DNA of 64,000 bases from Alistipes sp. CHKCI003. Lineage in GTDB: Bacteria; Bacteroidota; Bacteroidia; Bacteroidales; Rikenellaceae. Location of the stretch: contig NZ_FCNT01000012.1 in NCBI RefSeq assembly GCF_900021155.1, forward strand, positions 1 to 64,000, in the 5' to 3' direction. Of this stretch, positions 54,412-62,542 are shown piece after piece (positions within the stretch are counted from its first letter, which is position 1; every line of letters begins with the position of its first letter). The position numbers and the translations under genes were made by a program. The notes beneath the pieces were generated by a model, which was not told the origin of the DNA, did not search any database, and was given only the letters and a program-made list of their open reading frames with translations.

Positions 54412-55664
54412 CGCGCACCTCCTTTCTTATTTACATTCCACAGCCGCCAAACGAGAGCGAATTTGAGTTTGACAGGACCGAAGTAGTTCGTGCGGCTGGT
54501 TTGCTGATAGACATAATGCCCGTCGACGGGCAGGTACTCTTCGTATTCCGTATGCAGGTAACCGATTCCGATCCCGGCTTCCAGCGAGAGACGGCGCCCG
54601 ATGGGGAACATGTAGCCGTAGCTCAGGCCCGCCATGACCGCTTCGCCCTGATAACCGCGGCCCCCGTTTTCCAGATCGTACCAGCTGCCGCCCGCAAAAG
54701 CGCCTATGTAATGCCCGTGCCACGGCTTTTTCGTCCCGAACCAATAGCGGGCCTCGGGACTGATCGTAGCGATCTGGTAATATTTGTGTTTCGAGTTTTC
54801 AGACCACCAAGCGACCTCGCCCTCCAGATTGACCGACCAGCGGTCGTCGATGCGGTACTCCACCTCCAGCGAAGGCATCAAAATCGCGTCGTAAAGCAGG
54901 TTGGTCTTCAGGGCCAGCCGTTGCAGCGGTTCCCGCTCCTCGGCCTCCGGCCCCGAGGCGGCCGGCACACTGCCGGGGAGGGGACCGGACGCCGGAACCG
55001 GTTTCCGCGCGAACGCAACGGCAGGGGACACGGCGGGAACGACAGGCGGCAGCTTCTCCTGCGGCAGCGAATCGACCGTGCAGACCACTCCGATTCTCGA
55101 ATTGCGCAACTGGGGAAAGAAACGCTCCTTCAGGAAACGGTAGGCCGCGCCGCCCTTCAGATCCATCAGTCGTTTTTTCCGTCCGTCGACGATCCGGCCC
55201 TGACCGTCGTAGATCCAAAGGGGGATGTTTCTCAGAATGTCCAGCACCTCTTCCCGGGCCGGAACGAAGGGCGCCGTCTCGACCATTGCGGCCAGTGTGC
55301 GCCAGTCGACCCCGTCGGCCCGCACGGTAATCAGCGAATCGGGAATCGCCGTGCGGGTGCGGATGTACGTCAGGACGTTTTGCGCACGCTTGCGGCTCAA
55401 CCGGAGATTGGCCCCGTGCAGTCCGTCCGGCGACGCATTGCCTTCTATCGAAACGGACAGCAGCTTCTTAGTCGTGTCGGACGAGAGCGCCTGCAACCGT
55501 TCGACGAGTTCATCGAGCGTGCGGCGATTGTCATGCAGCGAAAGATCGAGGGTGGAATAGCCATGCCGGAAATAGACCTGCACCGAATCCGCGACGGGAC
55601 GGGCCTTCACGGAGCCGCCGCAAAGGAGGATCAGGAACAATACGTATATATTCCGAAACTTCAT
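54408..55664 (-). CDS. OmpA-like/DUF3575 outer membrane protein of the fimbrial locus
   Basis: 418 aa; signal peptide about 1-21. Residues about 28-110 look like an OmpA-type peptidoglycan-binding region (VSIEGNASPDG, LRLSRKRAQNVLTYI). A Pro/Ala-rich linker (about 205-240) leads to a DUF3575 beta-barrel (LKTNLLYDAILMPSLEVEYR to the end). DUF3575 proteins are common first genes of Bacteroidales fimbrial operons and could tether the pilus or house the export pore; this is inference. First gene of the operon. Confidence 0.82.
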   Translation of the reverse strand: MKFRNIYVLFLILLCGGSVKARPVADSVQVYFRHGYSTLDLSLHDNRRTLDELVERLQALSSDTTKKLLSVSIEGNASPDGLHGANLRLSRKRAQNVLTYIRTRTAIPDSLITVRADGVDWRTLAAMVETAPFVPAREEVLDILRNIPLWIYDGQGRIVDGRKKRLMDLKGGAAYRFLKERFFPQLRNSRIGVVCTVDSLPQEKLPPVVPAVSPAVAFARKPVPASGPLPGSVPAASGPEAEEREPLQRLALKTNLLYDAILMPSLEVEYRIDDRWSVNLEGEVAWWSENSKHKYYQIATISPEARYWFGTKKPWHGHYIGAFAGGSWYDLENGGRGYQGEAVMAGLSYGYMFPIGRRLSLEAGIGIGYLHTEYEEYLPVDGHYVYQQTSRTNYFGPVKLKFALVWRLWNVNKKGGAR

Positions 55665-55871
55665 ATCGTATTCAATTCATAATCCGACACGGTACCCGCA
55701 GGTAATGGACCGACATGAATCGACATACGATGACACCCATTTATCGAACGGATACGTTACGGTTTATTCGTTCCTTAAATAAGTATATAGGAAAAAGGAA
55801 GGTATAATCCGAAAAAGGTCAGGAAAAAAGGTGTCGCTAAAAGGTTGAATTATAATTTTTTTAGAAATATT

Positions 55872-55903
55872 TTTGACAGATAAATAAAAACTCGTTACAT
55901 TTG
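55872..55903 (+). promoter_or_regulatory. Orphan consensus promoter upstream of the fimbrial operon
   Basis: TTTG (55872-55875), 20-bp spacer, TACATTTG (55896-55903). On the plus strand, pointing away from the minus-strand fimbrial genes, with no recognisable gene downstream. Confidence 0.7.
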
Positions 55904-56418
55904 TGCGTAAAAACCAACGATTTAACCAACATATAATCGGTCGTTCCGGCCGGGTTTCGGACCGAAGGCACCGTAAAACCGTCGCATGCCGAGGCTTCCG
56001 GCCGCTGTGCGGTTCGAGCGTTTTGTCATGCACCGCATCTGCGAATCGCATGCAGAGGGCTCCGGCGAGGGGGGAGGGCAGGCAACCGTCCGAAGCCTCC
56101 TCGCCCGGCGACGGGCGGTTCGAAACATTCATCCGGGAAGCCGGTTCGCCGCCCGCCGTTTCCGCCACGGGCACTGCGGCATACGAGCCGCCTCGCAGAC
56201 GGTTGTTGCCGGACGATCGCGGACCGGCGGCCTATCCGTCGCATCGGCCGACACGCAGCGCATTCGGCCCTATTCGGGCCCGTTCGAAATCGCCCCTTTC
56301 AGGGCAGGCGGTGTTCCACGCCCCGAAATGCGGGCGAGGCTGCGGCGAAACGGATTGCCGGCGGAAATCCCCATCCCGACGCCGTTCGCGGTCCTTACCC
56401 GACTGTCGGAAAACGATA

Positions 56419-56454
56419 AAAGAGGCTGTCCGCGACTTGGCGGACAGCCTCTTT
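56419..56454. terminator. Bidirectional terminator after the DUF4857 gene (repeat-family hairpin)
   Basis: 14-bp perfect stem (56419-56432 with 56441-56454), loop CGACTTGG, T runs on both strands, 18 bp past the DUF4857 stop codon. Same family as 3000-3031, in the opposite orientation. Confidence 0.85.
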
Positions 56455-56472
56455 TTCATACGACAGCGGCTT

Positions 56473-57702
56473 CTATGCCTCTGCGGACGACTCCAGCGCA
56501 AGCAGCGGAATGAAGAGGAAAAGCCCGAAGAGCACGATGCCCGCCATCCGGAGCAGCCGCTTGCCCGGCGGCATGCGGCGGCGCAATACGGCATATACCG
56601 CGGCCAACAGCGCCCCGAGCCCGAAAGCGAGACAGGAGAAGTCTCCCAAACGCGGTTTCACATATCCGTCGAGCGGCGAGGTGAACGAAAGGCTGAACGG
56701 GAAAAGATATTCCGCACGCCGCTCCCACGCTTCGGGAGCCGATTCGGGTGCGTATGCGTCGACACGCGAGTAATCGCGTGCATTCACGGCCACGAGCCGT
56801 TCGGTGCCGAGGCCCTGCAAGATCACCGTCCAGTAGAACATGTCGCCGACGATCATCATCCCCTCCTGCGCGGGGTCGAACGTCCCCACGGGCAGTTCGT
56901 GCAGCGAATAGTCCCCGGTTTCGAGGGCATAGAAACGATCGTCCTTGTCGACCAGAAAACCGAACAGCCGGCGATCGGCAAACTCCGTAACGAAAATACG
57001 ACGGATCTCCAACGAGGGGGATATGTCCGTGCGGCGGACGAACGGGCGGCCCCGAACCTGCTTGAGGTGATAGACCTTAAACTCATTGTCCGCAATAAAA
57101 TACCCGTTGTCATACTCCTTGCGGGTCGATGCGTTGCCGGCGACCACGCGGGCGGGGAACGCGAAACCCTCGTCCCGCATGGCGCGGGTGAAGGCATCGC
57201 TCTTCTCGCGGTCGAGGGTATTGGTCTCCATATCCACGAATTCGATCCCTTCACCCGTGATGCGGAACACGTCGGTCGGGGATTTGAAATCGACCCGGGC
57301 GGGCCTCGATTCCAGCAGTTGGTAGAGCCCGGGGCTGCGGCGGTTGATCTCGGAAGGAGAAGTGCGGAAGATGAAGCCCGAACGCTCGGCGTCGCCGACA
57401 TCGACCGCAACGCCCTCGATCTGCGACGGGAAGCGCCCCTCGGAGGCGAGCTGGCGGTAGTAGAACATCGGAAGGATGCTGTCGAACTGTCGCTCGGTGT
57501 AGGTATTGCCCTTGAAATCGCGTCCGACGACCTTGCCCTCGGCGTCGTACGAAATCGACGCGAAGCTGTGCGTTATGCAACTGTAAAGCGTGAACGGCGA
57601 CCATGCGGGCGAAGCGAAAAGGAACGTGTAGAACCACGGCAGCAGCCATGCCAGCAACAACACGGAAACGAGGAGCACGCCGGTCTTGATAGTCTTTATC
57701 AT
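56473..57702 (-). CDS. DUF4857 membrane protein of the ABC operon
   Basis: 409 aa from MIKTIKTGVLLVSVLLLAWL; an alternative start at 57732 (MSGLNENNRL) would overlap the stop of the permease gene. One N-terminal membrane helix, a large extracytoplasmic domain (about 45-330), then two helices near the C-terminus (FLAFGLGALLAAVYAVL-like and IVLFGLFLFIPLLAL). DUF4857 proteins accompany ABC transporters in Bacteroidales; role unknown. Last gene of the operon before the terminator. Confidence 0.75.
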   Translation of the reverse strand: MIKTIKTGVLLVSVLLLAWLLPWFYTFLFASPAWSPFTLYSCITHSFASISYDAEGKVVGRDFKGNTYTERQFDSILPMFYYRQLASEGRFPSQIEGVAVDVGDAERSGFIFRTSPSEINRRSPGLYQLLESRPARVDFKSPTDVFRITGEGIEFVDMETNTLDREKSDAFTRAMRDEGFAFPARVVAGNASTRKEYDNGYFIADNEFKVYHLKQVRGRPFVRRTDISPSLEIRRIFVTEFADRRLFGFLVDKDDRFYALETGDYSLHELPVGTFDPAQEGMMIVGDMFYWTVILQGLGTERLVAVNARDYSRVDAYAPESAPEAWERRAEYLFPFSLSFTSPLDGYVKPRLGDFSCLAFGLGALLAAVYAVLRRRMPPGKRLLRMAGIVLFGLFLFIPLLALESSAEA

Positions 57703-57719
57703 AAGTCTGTTGTTTTCGT

Positions 57720-58391
57720 TTAATCCTGACATCCCTGTTTGAACCGATGCACCGAGAGCAGAGGGAAAAACAGTACGCACAGCAGGAGCGCACAGAGCCA
57801 CGGCAGCATGCCGTCGTAAGCCTGCGGCGACTCCGAGAGGAAGAAGATGCGGCAGACGCCTGCGGCAACCAGCATGTCGGCGATACGCCGCCGCCACGTC
57901 GGTTCGAGGCACACCCAAGCCGTGAGCGGATAAAGCGTCAGTCCGGCCAGATACCACGGCAGCGCCGTCAGCAGGATGCGGGCGACGAGTTCGGGAGCCA
58001 GCACGGCGCGAAAGTACGCCCACAGGGCGAACGTCTGCGCCGCGTACAGCACGACGAGCGCCGCGAGTCCGGTGCCGGTCATGAGCAGGATCATCCTCCG
58101 CTGCGGGAAAGGCAGATGAAGGGTGAGCTTCAGGCGTTTCTGGGCCATCTCGGGGACGAACTGCACCAGCGCCGTGAGGATTCCCAGCAGCACGGGCAGG
58201 TATTGGAGGAGGTCGATCAGTACGACCTCCTTTTCGAGCATGACCTGCCAGATGTGTGCGGCGCCCTTGAACGTTATCACGCGCTGGACGCGCAGCAGGG
58301 CGTAGGCGGTGAATCCGGCGAGGAACAGCGCCGCCACGAAGCAGAACCAGCGCATCTTGATCCACTCTTTGTAAAATATGGCTTTTATCAT
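57720..58391 (-). CDS. ABC transporter permease
   Basis: 223 aa, about six hydrophobic helices starting with WFCFVAALFLAGFTAYALL. It starts with MIKAIFYKEWIKMRW, a typical ABC-2-type permease N-terminus (charged amphipathic helix then TM1). Partner of the ATPase encoded 11 bp upstream. It and the ATPase may form a dimeric exporter; substrate unknown. Confidence 0.82.
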   Translation of the reverse strand: MIKAIFYKEWIKMRWFCFVAALFLAGFTAYALLRVQRVITFKGAAHIWQVMLEKEVVLIDLLQYLPVLLGILTALVQFVPEMAQKRLKLTLHLPFPQRRMILLMTGTGLAALVVLYAAQTFALWAYFRAVLAPELVARILLTALPWYLAGLTLYPLTAWVCLEPTWRRRIADMLVAAGVCRIFFLSESPQAYDGMLPWLCALLLCVLFFPLLSVHRFKQGCQD

Positions 58392-58402
58392 AACGTCGTG
58401 GT

Positions 58403-59293
58403 TTAATATTTTCCGGTCAGCCCGATAAAGGCATCTTCGAGGTTCATCGTTTCGGCTTTCAAATCGCCGCAGGCGATCCCGGCACGTTCGAGCACGCCCC
58501 GCACCGTCGCGGGCGAATCGAACGAATAGAGCTCGGCACGCCCGTTCAGCACGGCGGGATGGTAGATGCCCGCGCCGGCGGGAAGATTCATGCTCCCCTG
58601 CGGGGCTGCGAAGGTATAACGCCGGAAGGTGGCGAGCAGCTCCGAGACAGGCATCTGCACGAGGATGCTCCCGTAGTCCATGACGATGCAGTCGTCGACG
58701 AGCTTCTCCATGTCCTGAACGATGTGCGAGGTGAGGAATACGGTCTTCTCCTCGCTCTGGGCATACTCGCGCAGATATTCCACGAACAGGCGCCGGTAGC
58801 CGGGGTCGAGCCCCATCGAGAAGTCGTCGAGCACGAGCAGTTCGGCGTCCTGCGCCAGAATCAGCCCCAGCGCCACCTGCGAACGCTGACCGCAGGACAT
58901 GCGCGAGATGCGCTGTCCCGGCGCCACCCGGAGCTTCTCCATCAGGCCGTAGTAGGCGTCGCGGTTCCAGCGCGGATAGAACCGCGAATAAAACCGCTCG
59001 ATCTGCTCGATGGTCATGAAGGCATACTGCACATGCCCCTCGATGAGCAGCGCGATGCGCGCACGTGTCGCGGGACGCATCGTGCGGATGTCCTCGCCGA
59101 AGATCAGGCACTCCCCGCTGCGGGGCTGCAGATAGCCGCTCAGGATGTTGATCGTGGTGGTTTTCCCGGTGCCGTTCTTCCCCAAAAGTCCGAGGATCCG
59201 CCCGCGCGGAACCTCGAAACTCAGGTCTTTATAGATCAGCCGCTCCCCATAATAATGGGTCAGGCTGCGGCATTCGATTACGGAATCCGTCAT
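58403..59293 (-). CDS. ABC transporter ATP-binding protein
   Basis: 296 aa. Walker A GLLGKNGTGKTTTINIL, signature region ISRMSCGQRSQVALG (variant of LSGGQ with Cys), Walker B LLVLDDFSMGLDPG, H-loop LTSHIVQDMEKL. The residue after the Walker B aspartate is Asp rather than the usual catalytic Glu, so ATP turnover may be slow. The C-terminal ~70 residues form a DrrA/CcmA-like extension. Energises the permease downstream. Confidence 0.9.
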   Translation of the reverse strand: MTDSVIECRSLTHYYGERLIYKDLSFEVPRGRILGLLGKNGTGKTTTINILSGYLQPRSGECLIFGEDIRTMRPATRARIALLIEGHVQYAFMTIEQIERFYSRFYPRWNRDAYYGLMEKLRVAPGQRISRMSCGQRSQVALGLILAQDAELLVLDDFSMGLDPGYRRLFVEYLREYAQSEEKTVFLTSHIVQDMEKLVDDCIVMDYGSILVQMPVSELLATFRRYTFAAPQGSMNLPAGAGIYHPAVLNGRAELYSFDSPATVRGVLERAGIACGDLKAETMNLEDAFIGLTGKY

Positions 59294-59300
59294 GCAGGAA

Positions 59301-60542
59301 TCAGTTCTTGAGCGACGGCGAGGTCTCGGGGATGAAATCCGCGGTCGAATCGTTCGTATCCATGTAATAGGGCGAGGAGGTCGTGCTCACGCTCTTGCGG
59401 CGGACGCTCTTGCCGAAGCGGGTCTCGTCGCCGTCGATCTTGCCGCAGTAGGTCCAGCCCGCATCGAGCAGCGGCGAAGTAACGATCCATGCGAACGACT
59501 CCTCGATCGACAGGTTCACCGCGTCGATGATCCACGAATTGGGAACTTTCCAATAGTCGTCGCTCATGGGGAATGTGCCGTAGTCGGGAACGACCATCTC
59601 GTACTCGACCGTATAGGCATAATCCGAAGCGAAACTCTCGGCGGTTACGCCTTCCCCCAGACGGCCGATCGCATACGTATAGAAACCGCGGTTGTGCCAC
59701 GTCCAGAAATCGTCGGCGAAAAGCGTCGTTACGTTGGGTACGTCGGGGTTGTCCATATCTTCGTCATCGAGCGTGTTGAAATACTCGAACGTCGCCCCCG
59801 AGAGGTCGAGCGACAGCGAGTTGAACTCGGTGTGGTCGATGGCCGTGTCGGCGATGACGACCGAAGCTCCCGGAGCTACGGGGTAATCCGTACCCGAACC
59901 GGGCAGAATGAGACCGCTGTCGACGGAGAAGTAGTCCGACATGATGTCGGGCGTGTAATCGTATTTTTCGACGGTCATGAAGGCCGACTTGAAGATCACC
60001 AGTCCGTCGGCATAGAGCGTCCGGTCGGAGTTGTTGGTGATCTTCATATACTGGTCGCCGTAGTAGGGCATACCCTCGGGGGTCTCGGTGCCGGTGTAGA
60101 AGATCTCCTCGATCACGAAATCGTCGGATTTCATGGCGGCGACGGTTGTCTCGATGGTCAGCACGTCCGACGCAGCCGACACGGCGACCCCTTCGCGCGA
60201 TGCTTCGATGTCGCGTTCGGCCGTATTGCCGTCGAGCGTATAGGCGATCTGTCCCGACACGGCGATGTTGTACGTCCCCTCTTCGAGGGTTGCGACGACC
60301 TCGTAAGCGCCGGTCTCCGCCTCCGTAAATTCGGTAATGCGGACTTCATCGCCCGTTTCGACCCGGGTGAAGGCACAATCGACGGAAGTCAGTTTCGGAT
60401 CGGTCAGACTGATCGGCATGTTCAGCCGGAGGGTGAAATCCACGGGTACGACCTCGGTTTCGGGTTCGTCGTCTGCGCACGACACGGCGCCCGACAGCAT
60501 GCCCGAGACCGCAAGTGCATAGAAAAGATGTTTGATACTCAT
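59301..60542 (-). CDS. DUF4876 lipoprotein
   Basis: 413 aa; lipobox VSC, Cys22. An N-terminal carbohydrate- or Ig-like domain is followed by VIEEIFYTGTETPEGMPYYG and QYMKITNNSDRTLYADGL, the DUF4876 signature, then a beta-rich C-terminal half. DUF4876 proteins appear next to TonB-dependent receptors and are assumed to be surface lipoproteins that assist substrate capture. Lies between the DUF6850 barrel and the ABC genes. Confidence 0.8.
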   Translation of the reverse strand: MSIKHLFYALAVSGMLSGAVSCADDEPETEVVPVDFTLRLNMPISLTDPKLTSVDCAFTRVETGDEVRITEFTEAETGAYEVVATLEEGTYNIAVSGQIAYTLDGNTAERDIEASREGVAVSAASDVLTIETTVAAMKSDDFVIEEIFYTGTETPEGMPYYGDQYMKITNNSDRTLYADGLVIFKSAFMTVEKYDYTPDIMSDYFSVDSGLILPGSGTDYPVAPGASVVIADTAIDHTEFNSLSLDLSGATFEYFNTLDDEDMDNPDVPNVTTLFADDFWTWHNRGFYTYAIGRLGEGVTAESFASDYAYTVEYEMVVPDYGTFPMSDDYWKVPNSWIIDAVNLSIEESFAWIVTSPLLDAGWTYCGKIDGDETRFGKSVRRKSVSTTSSPYYMDTNDSTADFIPETSPSLKN

Positions 60543-60577
60543 AGGTTAAAAAATTATGTAAGTGAATGATATTCGTT

Positions 60578-62122
60578 TCAAAACGCGATGCCGCAGACGA
60601 TGCGCGCCCGGTGCGCCGAGGTGCTGTCGCCGTACAGTTCGCCCCCGTAATCCGCTGCGAGAAAGAGCGAGATCCGACGCCGCAGCGCATAATCGGTCCG
60701 CAAGCCCAGATGGAATGCGGCGGCATCCTGCCGCCGGCGGTCGTAGTCGTGCCGCACCATGCCGACGAGCGGCGCGGCGAGGTCGGCGACGGGAAGGGTC
60801 AGTCCGGATTTCAGGCAGGCGACATATCCGCCGCCTATTTCGAAGCGGAACGACAGGCGCCGCCGCTGGAGCGCATAGCGGAAATCCGCACCGCCGCCGG
60901 CCTGCGTCAGTTCCATGTTCTGAGCAGGATAGAGGTAGTCCGACGTCCGATGCAGGTACGCGGCCCACGGGCAGAGGTACCACGCACGGTCGGCCGTCTC
61001 GACGCCGACTACGGCCTCGGCGCATCCCGTGAGGCTGCCGTATTCGAACAGCGTGAGAAAGCCCAGCGTCTCGCTTCCCTGCGACGAATTGTTGTCGTCC
61101 ACGATGCCTTCGTCCCCGCGGCGGTAGTCGTAACGCACCTTCAGGGCGACACCCCAGTGCAGGCCGTCTCCCGTATCCCTCAGCCAAGCGGCTTCGGCAC
61201 GGAACGCCTGCGGAACGACCTTCTGCAAAACCAGATCGGCACTGCCGGGCAGCTCCTTTTCGATCCGCAGGTATTCGTATCCAGCCACGAGGTGCAACCC
61301 CACGCGCTCCGCATCGGGCACCAGCGCGAGCGTCATACCGCAGCCGTTGCCCCGATAACGGGCTTGGGAATTGGCGTTGCCCTCGAATCCGGCATAGTGC
61401 GACCCGAGCCCCGAGAGGTGGTAAACGCCTTTCTCCCCGGCGGAATGGGCATACTGGATCTTTTCGCCCGACTGCTTGTAGACGCGCAGCGAGGCCGAAA
61501 GCCCCAGACGGTATTTCCCGATCCGCACGGAGCCGCCGGCACCCGCGTCGATGTCGATGGCGACGTTGCGGATGCGGGGATCGTGATCGCGGTATTCGTG
61601 CAGAGCCCGGGCATCGGCTTCCAGCGCCCAAGTGCATCTGCCGCTGCGATGCCCGTAACCGCCGCCGAAGACGTACTCCTCGGAGGCGAGGTCGCCGCCG
61701 ATGGAGTCGGCGACGACATAGGGGAAAACCACGTCGTAGTCCGACGAGACGTTCCACACGACGTTGCGCACCGTGCCGCGCCGATAGCCGGCATTGCCCC
61801 AGACGGTACTCTTGTCGGAGAGATGCTCGTAGCTCTCGGCCGAGAAGCGTCCGAAATCGTCGCCGTCGCCCTTCTGCTGTTCGAAGGCCGTCTCCTCGCG
61901 CCGCATTTCATAGCCGACCGATATTTCGGAAAGCGAGCCGACGAAGGCTTCGCTGCGAAGTGCCGGAGCGGCATAAGCCGCAGCCGCGAGCGCCGCCACG
62001 GGCGAAGCATGTTCGCGCTGGGTGCGGAACAGCGAGACGGAATCGGCCGGCTGCGTAAAGGCGGCGACGGCATCCGTCATTCCGGCCGCAGAGAGCAGCA
62101 AGATGCACAGGAGTCTTCTCAT
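60578..62122 (-). CDS. DUF6850 outer membrane beta-barrel protein
   Basis: 514 aa from MRRLLCILLLSAAGMTDAVA; signal peptide. Alternating hydrophobic/polar strands through most of the length and aromatic terminal residue (RIVCGIAF) indicate an outer-membrane barrel. I associate this architecture with DUF6850, which occurs with DUF4876 and TonB receptors. Start overlaps the preceding lipoprotein stop by 4 bp (ATGA). Confidence 0.7.
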   Translation of the reverse strand: MRRLLCILLLSAAGMTDAVAAFTQPADSVSLFRTQREHASPVAALAAAAYAAPALRSEAFVGSLSEISVGYEMRREETAFEQQKGDGDDFGRFSAESYEHLSDKSTVWGNAGYRRGTVRNVVWNVSSDYDVVFPYVVADSIGGDLASEEYVFGGGYGHRSGRCTWALEADARALHEYRDHDPRIRNVAIDIDAGAGGSVRIGKYRLGLSASLRVYKQSGEKIQYAHSAGEKGVYHLSGLGSHYAGFEGNANSQARYRGNGCGMTLALVPDAERVGLHLVAGYEYLRIEKELPGSADLVLQKVVPQAFRAEAAWLRDTGDGLHWGVALKVRYDYRRGDEGIVDDNNSSQGSETLGFLTLFEYGSLTGCAEAVVGVETADRAWYLCPWAAYLHRTSDYLYPAQNMELTQAGGGADFRYALQRRRLSFRFEIGGGYVACLKSGLTLPVADLAAPLVGMVRHDYDRRRQDAAAFHLGLRTDYALRRRISLFLAADYGGELYGDSTSAHRARIVCGIAF

Positions 62123-62538
62123 CGTTCGGCGGCGTCCGCACCTGCGGACGCGGAGTTTTCGTACCAGAGCAAATCGATGCGAACGGTTTCCCGATCGTCG
62201 AGCAGCGCCGCACGTGTATCGGCCGTTACCTGCCGCATGTACGATTCGCCGGTGGATTTGACAATATATTCGACAGTGCTGCCGCTGCCGATTCCGATCG
62301 AATAGATTCCCTTTTGCAGGCGCACCGAGAGCACTCCGTCGCGGAAGTCGGACGAGGCGATCGACCGTCTCGTGTTGGCGTTGGTGAAGACCGCCGTAGC
62401 CTGCAAGCGCACCATTTGCAGGGAATCGGGCAGCTGGACCGCGAGCGTCGCATCGGTAAACAGAGCCTCCGTATCCTTTTCCACGCAAGAACAGAGCACG
62501 GCGCCGCACGACAGGAGGGTTAAAAACATTCGCTTCAT
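62119..62538 (-). CDS. Small lipoprotein of the TonB/ABC operon
   Basis: 139 aa; signal peptide MKRMFLTLLSCGAVLCSC with lipobox Cys18. The mature part is beta-rich (TLAVQLPDSLQMVRLQATAV, YSIGIGSGSTVEYIVKSTGE). No family recognised. It starts 4 bp after the receptor stop and overlaps the DUF6850 start, so all three are coupled. Similar in outline to the N-terminal domain of the DUF4876 protein. Confidence 0.72.
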   Translation of the reverse strand: MKRMFLTLLSCGAVLCSCVEKDTEALFTDATLAVQLPDSLQMVRLQATAVFTNANTRRSIASSDFRDGVLSVRLQKGIYSIGIGSGSTVEYIVKSTGESYMRQVTADTRAALLDDRETVRIDLLWYENSASAGADAAER

Positions 62539-62542
62539 AGCG

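Larger units (their letters stand above)
55665..56472. other. Fimbrial leader region with an outward-facing promoter
   Basis: About 800 bp between the fimbrial operon start and the terminator of the DUF4857 gene. No convincing ORF. A consensus promoter (55872-55903) points away from the operon; no promoter for the operon itself was found. Confidence 0.55.

Noticed and set aside
55740..55960. Invertible promoter with flanking inverted repeats
   Set aside because: I compared both sides of the orphan promoter and found only short direct repeats (TCGTTCC, CGTTAC), no inverted pair of convincing length. Kept only as a question, not as a feature.
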